Program-made: the position numbers and the translations under genes | Assembly: GCF_016757755.1 (NCBI RefSeq) | Contig: NZ_CP068437.1 | Coordinates: 2,666,001-2,730,000 of the forward strand | DNA length: 64,000 nt | Reading direction: 5' to 3' | From: Shewanella sp. KX20019 | GTDB taxonomy: Bacteria; Pseudomonadota; Gammaproteobacteria; Enterobacterales; Shewanellaceae | Shown: piece by piece, positions 8,412 to 17,003 of the stretch | Layout: each line of letters opens with the position of its first letter | Numbering within the stretch: the stretch's first letter is position 1 | The notes under the pieces: generated by a model | What the model was told of the DNA's origin: nothing | Seen by the model: only the letters and a program-made list of their open reading frames with translations | Databases searched by the model: none

Positions 8412-9446
8412 ATGAGTGGAAACCGTATAAGTCCAATTCTTAATGATACAGTAGCTAAAAACGGTTTTTACCAAGAGAATGAGCTGCCACTTTCTATCCT
8501 CAATGACTTTGAAAGTGCAGCTAAAGAAACCCGTTATGAAATTTCGGACAATACCAGGCGGGTATACCGATCCAGTTTTGGTATCTTTAGTGCCTATTGT
8601 GGATCTCATGGATTGAGCTCATTACCAGCAGATCCTAGAAGTGTGATATCTTTTATCGGTCATCAAAAAGATATCTATCAAGAGAGCAATGGCCACCAGC
8701 TTTCAACACAAACGATTAATAGCCGATTGGCTGCAATACGCTTTTTCCATATTCAAGCTGGATCGCCCTCACCTACTGAGCACCCGTTAGTGATTAGAGT
8801 CATGCGCGGTCTTATGCGTAATCAAAATAGAATAGTCTCAGATTATGACCAGCAACCCATTATGTACGATGAGCTCGAATTACTATTGCAAGCCATTGAT
8901 GAACGAAAGCAAAATCTCACTCGAAAACGCGACAAAGCGATTATTCAACTGGGTTTTCAAGGAGGATTTCGACGATCGGAACTCGCTAATATCAAAGTAA
9001 ACCACTTAAGTTTTTTGCGCGACAAACTTAAAGTCAGACTGCCCTACTCTAAAAGTAATCAGCAGGGACAAAGAGAATGGAAAGTATTGCCTAAAGAGGA
9101 ACCCTTCTCTGCATTTGATGCCATTAAAGAGTGGTTGTTCGCAGCTGATATTAAAGAGGGACACTTATTTAGATCATTAACCCGTGATGGTCATCAAATA
9201 AGAGATTATCAAGTTACTGATGCTAATCTGGGAAAAGGTTTCTTACGGGGGGATGATATTTATCAGTTGATAAAACGCTACTGCAATAAGGCAGGATTAG
9301 ATCCGCAGTACTACGGTGCCCACAGTTTACGCAGTGGATGTGTAACGCAACTACATGAAAATAAAAAAGATCATTTATACATAATGGGCCGAACGGGACA
9401 TACTGATCCCCGCTCACTAAACCACTATTTAAAACCAAATGAATAG
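8412..9446 (+). CDS. Orphan tyrosine site-specific recombinase (phage-integrase family)
   Basis: A 344-residue protein with an N-terminal SAM-like core-binding domain (about 25-140) and a C-terminal catalytic domain. All catalytic residues are visible: R187 in GGFRRSEL, a candidate lysine in the beta-hairpin PYSKSNQQG (K214), H304-x-x-R307 in AHSLRSGC, H330 in GRTGHTD and nucleophile Y339 in LNHYLKP. So it looks active. Such enzymes cut and rejoin DNA at short dyad sites. No phage, integron cassettes, transposon or tRNA attachment site is near, so it appears to be an orphan. The perfect inverted repeat at 8294-8325 is the best candidate site. XerC/XerD identity is unlikely because of N-terminal length and motif differences. 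Confidence 0.9.
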   Translation: MSGNRISPILNDTVAKNGFYQENELPLSILNDFESAAKETRYEISDNTRRVYRSSFGIFSAYCGSHGLSSLPADPRSVISFIGHQKDIYQESNGHQLSTQTINSRLAAIRFFHIQAGSPSPTEHPLVIRVMRGLMRNQNRIVSDYDQQPIMYDELELLLQAIDERKQNLTRKRDKAIIQLGFQGGFRRSELANIKVNHLSFLRDKLKVRLPYSKSNQQGQREWKVLPKEEPFSAFDAIKEWLFAADIKEGHLFRSLTRDGHQIRDYQVTDANLGKGFLRGDDIYQLIKRYCNKAGLDPQYYGAHSLRSGCVTQLHENKKDHLYIMGRTGHTDPRSLNHYLKPNE

Positions 9447-9504
9447 AGGTTATCCATTTTTCTATTTAAAGAATAGAATGCTGTTGGAAATAAATAGAGA
9501 ATCA

Positions 9505-9537
9505 AAAAAAGGGCATCTAATTAGATGCCCTTCTTAT
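9505..9537. terminator. Bidirectional terminator
   Basis: Palindrome GGGCATCTAA / TTAGATGCCC with an A7 run on the left and T-rich sequence on the right. It lies between the convergent recombinase and 5'-nucleotidase genes; the 7-T run favours the minus direction. Confidence 0.85.
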
Positions 9538-9579
9538 AAATAACTAATGCTAGAATTTACTAAATATCGACAAAATGCG

Positions 9580-11580
9580 TTATTTATAAATCACAGTTGT
9601 TGTTTCAAAAGGTAAATTTTCTAAAACTACCTTCTCTTTTGCGTAATCGATAAAAGATAACGCATCGGTATTACAAATATCAACGCCATTATCATCGCAA
9701 CTTGGCATAGCATCAGTATAAACCACGCTATAGGTTTTTTCGCTAGCATTATACGTTAAGTGATCAACTTCATAGGCTTTATAACCATTGCTAGTTTTAA
9801 CAAGATCAATGCGATCGGTTGCTAGTAGTTGCGCATCACCAAGTGCATTCCAGCCATCGTTACCGCTGGCATTATAGTTATTAACGATGACAACATAATC
9901 TTCATCGCCGTTGATAACAGCCCAAATAGGTTCAGCTTCAGTACCAGTATTAACATCTAACGCGGTTATAGTGCCACTGCTATTTTTAACATCTTCAGTA
10001 AATGTATAACGCATGCCACCGACATAAGGGAACTTACCAGCATGACTTCCCTGAGGTAGAGTTTCATTAATGGTTGTTGTTAGAAGGTCTTTAAGCGTTG
10101 CGCCATTAATCGTTAGGACTGATAGATAGTTAGCAAATGGCAATAACTCTAAACTAGCATTACCTTCTCTGAAATCACCAGATGCAATATCGGTGCGAAC
10201 ACCACCAGCACCTACAAGACCGATTTGAACTTTCTTACCAGTAACAGATTTTACACTTGCTTGATTCGCCCAGTAGATCATACCTTGGGCTATCAGCGGC
10301 GCGACATCTGAACCATGCATATCTGTTCCAGCATCACCGGGGCGACGTTCATGATTGATCTCTTTGGGCGCATTAGCAACGACCTCACCATAAGCTGCAT
10401 CGAGGGCAGGCATATAGGTGGCGTCGATATGTACGCGCATTTCGTCATTTTCATCAACATCGTCGATCAGAACACTAGCATCGATGAAGGACTCTACTTT
10501 TTCGTGCTCGCTGCCGGTGATTAGATCTGCGGCTTCACGTTTTCCATCACTGTAAAAAATTTCATTAGTCAGCAGGGTATTTTGACCGGCGCATGATACT
10601 AAGCCACCATCATTGTTAAATTGGACTTCAACTTTACCGATAGCTTGTGCATATTGCCCCGCTTGCACGATACAGGTTTGTCCAATCTTATCATTTTGCT
10701 CTACAAGTTGAGCATAAGTGCCGTTATCTCCATGGCCTAGATCTGTGAAATCCCCCAACAGAGTATGCGAATGGCCACCCACAATGACATCAATTCCATG
10801 AGTACCTGCTGCTAATGCGATATCACGCGCGTTACCAATGTGCGAAAGCACGACGATTTTATTGACGCCTTGAGCTTTTAAGCTATCAACGGTTATTTGG
10901 GTTAAAAATATCTCACTTTCAAATTTAACATCGCCAGTACCAGTTGCTATCGTCGGCATATCTTCTAACACGACACCAATAACAGCGACGATTTTCTCAT
11001 TCTCATTGCCATCAGAGACTTCGTTTATTTTGCGCTTCGATGCACCATCAAATGCAAAAAGTTGATAAGGTTTTAGATTAGTTGAACCACTAAGGGAAGC
11101 GTCTAAGCCTGTGTCTATATTGTTTGCGAGTAGCGGAAAGTTTACGCTATCTATAAAACTCGCCAGCTTTGCCGTATCTAAATCGAACTCATGGTTACCC
11201 AGTGCCATGGCATCGAGCCCCATCAGTGATAATAGATCTGCGTTTGCAGCACCTTCATTTAACTTGAAGTAAGCTGTCCCCTGCCATGCATCACCGCCAT
11301 GTAAAAAAAGTAGTGGTTGATTGGCATCAGTCGCCTGTTCTTTTATATCATTAGCTGCTTCAAGTATTCTTGGGTAACCGCCAAATTCATTGAAAACTAA
11401 CTCTCCGTCTTCGCCCATAGTAAAGCTAGACTTTACCGGATCGAAGTTTGAGTGGGTGTCATTAACATGAGCAATGGTTAAGTTAAAACCATCACTGCTC
11501 TCTTTCTTATCATCATCATTTGAACAAGCAGATAGCGCAGCCATCAACGCTATCGCTAATACAGTCTTTTGTAGTTTCAT
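9580..11580 (-). CDS. ushA: 5'-nucleotidase / UDP-sugar hydrolase lipoprotein (UshA-like)
   Basis: A 666-residue lipoprotein (lipobox LSAC, Cys19). The N-terminal metallophosphoesterase domain shows the full dimetal set: IAHVNDTH (D41, H43), HGGDAW, ALGNHEFD, VLSHIGN and GGHSH. The C-terminal 5'-nucleotidase domain carries GAGGVRTDI and a substrate-stacking region near NNYNASGNDGW. The family hydrolyses nucleotides and often UDP-sugars or FAD outside the cytoplasm; Shewanella UshA processes secreted flavin nucleotides. It is about 115 residues longer than E. coli UshA (550), partly through a cysteine-containing C-terminal tail (CDDNGVDIC). The gene symbol reflects family membership; exact substrate is inferred. 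Monocistronic, with terminator at 9505. Confidence 0.8.
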   Translation of the reverse strand: MKLQKTVLAIALMAALSACSNDDDKKESSDGFNLTIAHVNDTHSNFDPVKSSFTMGEDGELVFNEFGGYPRILEAANDIKEQATDANQPLLFLHGGDAWQGTAYFKLNEGAANADLLSLMGLDAMALGNHEFDLDTAKLASFIDSVNFPLLANNIDTGLDASLSGSTNLKPYQLFAFDGASKRKINEVSDGNENEKIVAVIGVVLEDMPTIATGTGDVKFESEIFLTQITVDSLKAQGVNKIVVLSHIGNARDIALAAGTHGIDVIVGGHSHTLLGDFTDLGHGDNGTYAQLVEQNDKIGQTCIVQAGQYAQAIGKVEVQFNNDGGLVSCAGQNTLLTNEIFYSDGKREAADLITGSEHEKVESFIDASVLIDDVDENDEMRVHIDATYMPALDAAYGEVVANAPKEINHERRPGDAGTDMHGSDVAPLIAQGMIYWANQASVKSVTGKKVQIGLVGAGGVRTDIASGDFREGNASLELLPFANYLSVLTINGATLKDLLTTTINETLPQGSHAGKFPYVGGMRYTFTEDVKNSSGTITALDVNTGTEAEPIWAVINGDEDYVVIVNNYNASGNDGWNALGDAQLLATDRIDLVKTSNGYKAYEVDHLTYNASEKTYSVVYTDAMPSCDDNGVDICNTDALSFIDYAKEKVVLENLPFETTTVIYK

Positions 11581-11928
11581 GTTTTATTTCTTCTTTATAA
11601 AGGACCCAGCGACAAAATAACAGAAGATATTGAAATAAACCATCTAGGTTAAGAGCTTGTAAAACATACAAATACAACAAGATATACACAAATGTTTTGA
11701 AAATATCCAAGTCCTAATGTAGCAAATTCGTACAGAGTAATTACTTCCTCTGCAACAAGGTTGAGTTGACGGATATTGATTATTAAAGTCGATTAAGATA
11801 TTGGAGGCTAATTCACCTCCACATCATAGATTGCAACGATGTTGCACAACTCGCTCCATCTGGTTGTGTATTTGTTGTGTCAAAAATGTGAAAATATTTT
11901 ATTTTGACTGAACAACTTAAATTCGGAC
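11581..11928. other. Intergenic region upstream of the 5'-nucleotidase gene
   Basis: About 350 bp of AT-rich sequence that should contain the promoter of the nucleotidase gene. I find no conserved ORF or strong repeat in it. Short open frames here lack Shine-Dalgarno sites. Confidence 0.5.
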
Positions 11929-11957
11929 AAAAAAAAGCCAGTACAGTGACTGGCTTT
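11929..11957 (-). terminator. Rho-independent terminator of the M1 aminopeptidase gene
   Basis: On the minus strand, AAAGCCAGT / ACTGGCTTT stem followed by a run of eight T, 18 bp after the stop codon at 11975. Confidence 0.9.
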
Positions 11958-11974
11958 ATACTCATAAACTCGGG

Positions 11975-14554
11975 TTAGTAGCGGTTTAGATAACTCACTA
12001 CACTGAGCTGCTCTCGCTTTTTCAAACTAACACAGTTGCGTACACTCTCCCCCAGTTTGGCTAAAGTACGTGCGTACTCTGGGGTTTGCTCTAATTTAGG
12101 GGTGAAAAACTGCTCTGTCGTTTCGAGTGCCGCCATATCACAACCGCTGCCGGTGTAATATGGAATACTAGCGACAGCAAATGGAGGAAGTTTCTCTTTT
12201 ATCTTATCGTAATTTGCATAAACCCAATCTCTGAACCTTTGCTCGCGTTCATCAGTATAAGTTTGACCAGACAAGACATACCTCAAATCAGGGGCATTGA
12301 TCTTATCAGTTAACGTATAGGCTAGCACCTCTGCTTGTAATTTGTCAGTGGGGGCGTAACCGAGAGCATACATTAAACGAGTCCGTTTTTTAGGATCTTT
12401 AGTTGTTTCGAACTCACTCTTAACTTGCGATAACAACTTAGCATCACCGTAATAAACGGCAATAGTAAGGTAGTTACCAATCAGATAAGGATCAACTTCA
12501 TTATTACCTAAAATATAAGATTTAGCTTCTTTAGTTGCAGTCGCAATAATTGCTTTATCCTTGGCTTCAAAAGCCAATAAGTTAATCAAGGTTGGACGTA
12601 ACTTACTAATCGCAGCGCTTTCATCTGGCTTTGCTGTAACACCATACTTGTGTATCGCACTGCTTGCACGCTTGGCAATAAACTTAGCCCATTGCTGTTG
12701 ATTGCTCTCATCAATGAAGGTACGTTTTTGTGACTGCAAATAACCGAGTGCTGTAGAGACTATCTCTGGATGTTGATCATCAATAAACTCACCCAAAATA
12801 TTGAGCAATTCGCCACCAGACACAAAACCTGCATCCAGCAACGCGTCAGCTGATGAGATCAGTGCTTTACGCTCCCGCGCAGATAAATGAACTTTAGCAT
12901 TTTGCAACAATGCCGCCATCTCTGTCTCATCGAGTAACCAACGGTAATAGCCCATGGCGTCAGAATCTGGATAGACCCATTCTGGTGCATATTGAAGTTC
13001 TACTGTTTGCGTATCATGACTTAACAAAACAGTTTGCTGCGAAACCTGCTGGCCTTTGCCATATTTTATCGAGACAGGCACTGTCCAAGATTGCTTGTCG
13101 GCTTTTGTCCCTGCCGTCACAAATCGGCTTTGCTTAAGTGTTAACTTCTTGCCCGCTAACGTTACTTTAATCAGTGGATAAGAAGACTGTTCAATGAAGG
13201 TACTCAGAACAGCGCCCACATCCTTGCCAGAGGCCTTAGAAAGTGCGCCCCATAAATCATCCGCTTGGGTGTTTTTAAACGCATTGTCCTTAATATATTG
13301 GCGAATTCCGGCCTTAAATTCATCTTCACCGATGTAGTTCTCAACCATATCTAGAACAGCTTCACCTTTACTATAGGCTAAACCTAAACCGTCCATGATA
13401 TCAGCTTCTGTCTTAATCGGTTTACGAATAGGTTTGGTCGAAACTCTGGCGTCCATCGCCATCACATAATTTTTTGAAAGAGACAGATCTGATTCAAATT
13501 CAGGATGCAGTTTATGGGTTACTTTTGATGCCATCCAGCTCGCAAATGCTTCATTTAACCAGAGATCATTCCACCACTGCATAGTCACTAAATTACCGTA
13601 CCATTGGTGGGCTAACTCATGTGCAATGATAGATACGGCTTGCTCTTTACTATTCTGGCTCGCTGTTTTCTCATCGATTAAAAGAATATCTTCTCTATAA
13701 GTCACTAAGCCGGCATTCTCCATTGCCCCAAAAGGGAATTCAGGCACGGCAATGGTATCCAATTTTTCGTAAGGATAGTCAACACCAAAATAGCCTTCTA
13801 ATGCCGATAGCACTTCAGGCATCGTCTTAGCAGCGTATTGCGCTAGTTCAATTTTCCCTTTGGTGGTAATGACTCGTCCCGGAACTTTCATCCCTTTCAC
13901 TTCTATCTCTTCAAATTGTCCAACTGCGAACGCAACCAAATATGATGGCAGTGGCTTGGTTTGTTTGAAAATATGGGTAGTCGTTCCGTTTTCGTTGCTA
14001 ACTGATAGTTCCGGCGTATTACTGTAAACCTTTTCAGTACTTGGGGCAGTAATGGTCACTTGATATGGGATCTTATATTCAGGCTCGTCAAAACTAGGGA
14101 AAGCACGTCGTGCATCACTCATTTCAAATTGAGTAAATAGATAAGGTTGACCAGCATCAATGGTTTTATACAAACCGACAGACTGTCTATTATAGGGCGC
14201 AGAAAAGTCCATCGATAAGGTGTATTTACCAGGGGCTATGGTGTGCTCACAATCAAACAACACTACACCGGTTGTTTGCATTGTCGCTTTCATCTGGCAA
14301 TCTTTAGCACCGTCCAACACTATATTGCTAGTCGTATATTCCAAACCATTGAGCTGTAACTGTTTGGTAGACTCTGTCACCACAAGATTTATTGAAGTGC
14401 TGCCTGAAAAGGTGTCTTTTGCAGGGTCTAAATTCAGCTTTACGCTTTGTGTTATAGGCTTGGCAACTTTACTCAAAACATACTCATTGGCGACTACATT
14501 AAAACTAGTTGCACATGTAAGCGTGACTATAGAAGCCGTAACTAATCGATACAT
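11975..14554 (-). CDS. Periplasmic M1-family aminopeptidase
   Basis: An 859-residue protein with a signal peptide ending near NVVANEY. The M1 exopeptidase motif GAMEN (276-280) and zinc site H312-E-L-A-H316 with third ligand E335 in WLNEAFASW are intact, with exact x18 spacing. The C-terminal ERAP1-like helical domain (about 530-850) completes the eukaryote-like puromycin-sensitive/ERAP architecture. It removes N-terminal residues from peptides, here in the periplasm, which distinguishes it from cytosolic PepN. C-terminal cysteines (GCDMA, RNCVS) may pair. Monocistronic with its own terminator. This is the second M1 peptidase in the window and belongs to a different subgroup from the one at 2935. 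Confidence 0.9.
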   Translation of the reverse strand: MYRLVTASIVTLTCATSFNVVANEYVLSKVAKPITQSVKLNLDPAKDTFSGSTSINLVVTESTKQLQLNGLEYTTSNIVLDGAKDCQMKATMQTTGVVLFDCEHTIAPGKYTLSMDFSAPYNRQSVGLYKTIDAGQPYLFTQFEMSDARRAFPSFDEPEYKIPYQVTITAPSTEKVYSNTPELSVSNENGTTTHIFKQTKPLPSYLVAFAVGQFEEIEVKGMKVPGRVITTKGKIELAQYAAKTMPEVLSALEGYFGVDYPYEKLDTIAVPEFPFGAMENAGLVTYREDILLIDEKTASQNSKEQAVSIIAHELAHQWYGNLVTMQWWNDLWLNEAFASWMASKVTHKLHPEFESDLSLSKNYVMAMDARVSTKPIRKPIKTEADIMDGLGLAYSKGEAVLDMVENYIGEDEFKAGIRQYIKDNAFKNTQADDLWGALSKASGKDVGAVLSTFIEQSSYPLIKVTLAGKKLTLKQSRFVTAGTKADKQSWTVPVSIKYGKGQQVSQQTVLLSHDTQTVELQYAPEWVYPDSDAMGYYRWLLDETEMAALLQNAKVHLSARERKALISSADALLDAGFVSGGELLNILGEFIDDQHPEIVSTALGYLQSQKRTFIDESNQQQWAKFIAKRASSAIHKYGVTAKPDESAAISKLRPTLINLLAFEAKDKAIIATATKEAKSYILGNNEVDPYLIGNYLTIAVYYGDAKLLSQVKSEFETTKDPKKRTRLMYALGYAPTDKLQAEVLAYTLTDKINAPDLRYVLSGQTYTDEREQRFRDWVYANYDKIKEKLPPFAVASIPYYTGSGCDMAALETTEQFFTPKLEQTPEYARTLAKLGESVRNCVSLKKREQLSVVSYLNRY

Positions 14555-14666
14555 ATGATTTCCTGTTATCTACTATTCCAATTTAAACGGATCAAGACTG
14601 GGTTTTATCTACAGTCCTTTGCCACTATAAGATAACAAAACATTAACAGTTGAGGGAGGAGAAACA

Positions 14667-14753
14667 ATGCAGAAAAGCCATCTTGTTGTAACAATTCATT
14701 ACCTTGCTGACTTTATTAGGGGCACCGCAATGAGCATAAAAGTACACATGTAG
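14667..14753 (+). CDS. Possible 28-residue small ORF with strong ribosome-binding site
   Basis: A short frame starting ATG at 14667 encodes MQKSHLVVTIHYLADFIRG and nine more residues. It is preceded by GAGGGAGGAG, a near-ideal Shine-Dalgarno sequence about 6 bases upstream. It lies antisense in the gap between two minus-strand genes. Nothing else supports coding: no family is known, and the peptide is only mildly hydrophobic. Confidence 0.25.
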   Translation: MQKSHLVVTIHYLADFIRGTAMSIKVHM

Positions 14754-14795
14754 CGTAAAGCCATCAGTGCCAGTTAAAAGCCGACGGCGATATTG

Positions 14796-15521
14796 TTAAA
14801 AAGGACATGGACTGAAGCCGATAATTCGAGTTCCAGTAACTGGATGATCAAACTCTAAACGTGTGGCATGCAGCATTAATCGGGGAGCCATCTGCTGTGA
14901 ATGACGTGAACCGTAAAGATCACAGCCGATAATGGGATGACCTATCTGCTGGCTATGGATCCGCAATTGATGAGTACGACCAGTCTGTGGTGTTAACTCA
15001 ACTCTAGTAACCGCATGGATTCGTCTACTCAGTACTTGTATATCATCGACATTGCCGCTATCAGTGCCAGCATAATTTTCTCGAGATAAGACTCGATATG
15101 TTGAAACGGCAGGCTTACCCTCGGCTTCACAAATTTTCATCAGCGGAAAGTTGGGCTTATCCTTCGCTATGGGCAACGATATTTCACCAGAGTCATTTGG
15201 TAACTCTCCTAGGAGTAAGGCGGTATATCTTTTAAGTACACTTCGCTCACTAAATTGTTTACTGATGATGGCGTTAATCAGTTTGCTTTTCGCCACCACC
15301 ATAATCCCTGATGTGCCGAGATCCAGTCGATGTACTAGAGAGCAACCTGGGAACTCTTTGACTAGACGGTAATGCACCGAGTCCCAATTTGCTGGGTGCT
15401 TGCCCGACAAAGATAAAAGCCCTGAGGGTTTATTGATGAGTAATATATCTTCATCCTGATAGAGAATTGAAATATCTTCAAAACATCGAGGTGCGATAAA
15501 GTCATCTGCCGCTTGTGCCAT
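14796..15521 (-). CDS. RluA-family pseudouridine synthase
   Basis: A 241-residue protein with LVHRLDLGTSGIMV, the RluA-family active site whose Asp (in HRLD) attacks the target uridine. LYQDEDILLINKPSGLLS is the family's first strand-loop, and PQTGRTHQLRIHSQQIGHPIIGCDLYG is the conserved C-terminal block. There is no N-terminal S4 domain, as in RluA and TruC. It converts a uridine in rRNA or tRNA to pseudouridine; the target is unknown. It resembles E. coli RluA but is about 20 residues longer, with an insertion around DSGNVDD, so it may be a paralogue. It appears monocistronic. Confidence 0.85.
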   Translation of the reverse strand: MAQAADDFIAPRCFEDISILYQDEDILLINKPSGLLSLSGKHPANWDSVHYRLVKEFPGCSLVHRLDLGTSGIMVVAKSKLINAIISKQFSERSVLKRYTALLLGELPNDSGEISLPIAKDKPNFPLMKICEAEGKPAVSTYRVLSRENYAGTDSGNVDDIQVLSRRIHAVTRVELTPQTGRTHQLRIHSQQIGHPIIGCDLYGSRHSQQMAPRLMLHATRLEFDHPVTGTRIIGFSPCPF

Positions 15522-15873
15522 ATCATATTCTTAAAGTGTCAAAGAGGTGCATGATACAGCAGTTTGTCGAACTCAACGAGCGTGTAATGATAAAAGCAAT
15601 CTTATAAATTATCTCAATACCTGCAGACCTTGCGTTTATCCATCTTGATTTAATCAGTCACCTATTTAGGCACAATATTGAATAAATTGTCAGTTTGTAA
15701 AGTATAACCCCGAGAAATTTTTAACCTTAGCGCATAACAAGTCAACAATGTGCATGCGTCATGTTGTTCTATGGATGAGCTGATTATGGAGGGAGGTACG
15801 ATTTGGTAAACAGTAGAGAGAAACGAGCTGAGCACACATCCTTATGCACTCTATTGTCGACGCTAAAACAGGT
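15522..15873. other. Intergenic region, 352 bp
   Basis: Lies between the porin gene end and the pseudouridine synthase start, both on the minus strand. I see no ORF with support, no clear terminator and no strong repeat. It should carry the synthase promoter. Confidence 0.4.
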
Positions 15874-16914
15874 TTAAAAATCGATTCTAAAACCAACACT
15901 CACAATGGTATCGTCAAAATCGCTATATTGCTTAACATCGAACTGACCTAATTCTGTATGCACTCGGGTCGCTTTCGACAAGCGATATTCTGCACCTATG
16001 GCCCATTGAGATACTTCTGGTACATCGGTTGCTGATGTACCTAACGCGTCATAGACTCTACCCGCTATTTTACCAGTGCCAGAATCATCGGTACCGTATT
16101 GCGCCTTAAGTGTCAGCTTATCAATTTTATACTTGGCGCTAACTATAAATCCATCACCATCGCGCTGCTGCCAATTATCTTTGTTTGGATTAACAAGCTC
16201 AGAACTTTGATAGATAGAACCTAGTATCAAATTGTCATACTTGTATTGAACAACAGCGCGGAAGCCTTTGATATCTTCCACGCCATCGGTATAGGCGCCC
16301 GCCAAATATAGGTTGCCGCTTCTAAAATTTTTGTCACCAAAGGTTAGTGCTAATTGGTAGTTGCCATTTTCTCGGCGAACATCATCTTCAGCATAATAAT
16401 TGTCTTCCATTATATAGCTGGCACCAAGCTGCAATTTATTCCATTTTACCGTTTTATATTCTAAAGAGTCACCCCAGCGCTTGTCGCCTGGAAATAGGCG
16501 ATCATGCTTTAATGAATACATATCCATTGCGTCAGCTGAGCCTTTTGCCATTTTGAAAACAGGATCCATTCTCCCAGCTGCAAACTGCCCCATTGTAGCG
16601 TGCTTAATCCCTAAAAATGTCGGTCGAGCCGAAAATGGATTGTTTTGCTTACCTTCCGATGCCCCATTCACACCCACTTCAATTTGGTAGAATACGGTCA
16701 GATCATCATTTAGCGCCGCATCACCTTTTATACCTAAGCGACTCCAGTTATTTTCTAAAATCGTACCGCTTTTGCCACTGTGTGTCGCACTACCACTATC
16801 AGAATTTGTAATCGAATAATCAATACGGCCGTAGAACTTGTAAGCATCAGCCATAACGCTTGGTGAAGCTAAAACGGCAACAGCGAGTAATGTCAGTTTT
16901 ACTGTTTTCATCAT
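15874..16914 (-). CDS. Outer-membrane porin (Gram-negative trimeric porin type)
   Basis: A 346-residue protein with a signal peptide ending SVMA and a mature start DAYKFYGRIDYS. Alternating amphipathic strands run throughout, and it ends VSVGFRIDF with the C-terminal aromatic residue required for outer-membrane assembly. SRLGIKGDAALNDDLTVFYQIE and PFSARPTFLGI are hallmarks of the 16-strand porin_4 family. It should let small hydrophilic solutes cross the outer membrane. It lies 89 bp downstream of the FMN-binding lipoprotein gene on the same strand, so the two are probably co-transcribed. That suggests the porin admits the substrate or inducer of the redox module upstream. Confidence 0.85.
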   Translation of the reverse strand: MMKTVKLTLLAVAVLASPSVMADAYKFYGRIDYSITNSDSGSATHSGKSGTILENNWSRLGIKGDAALNDDLTVFYQIEVGVNGASEGKQNNPFSARPTFLGIKHATMGQFAAGRMDPVFKMAKGSADAMDMYSLKHDRLFPGDKRWGDSLEYKTVKWNKLQLGASYIMEDNYYAEDDVRRENGNYQLALTFGDKNFRSGNLYLAGAYTDGVEDIKGFRAVVQYKYDNLILGSIYQSSELVNPNKDNWQQRDGDGFIVSAKYKIDKLTLKAQYGTDDSGTGKIAGRVYDALGTSATDVPEVSQWAIGAEYRLSKATRVHTELGQFDVKQYSDFDDTIVSVGFRIDF

Positions 16915-17003
16915 TATTTTCTCTATTAATATTTAAATTTGTTTTAGAAGTAGACGACACCCCAGCTCTGAGGCTGGTTGCGGAGTCGACGCCCACTGTC
17001 GGA

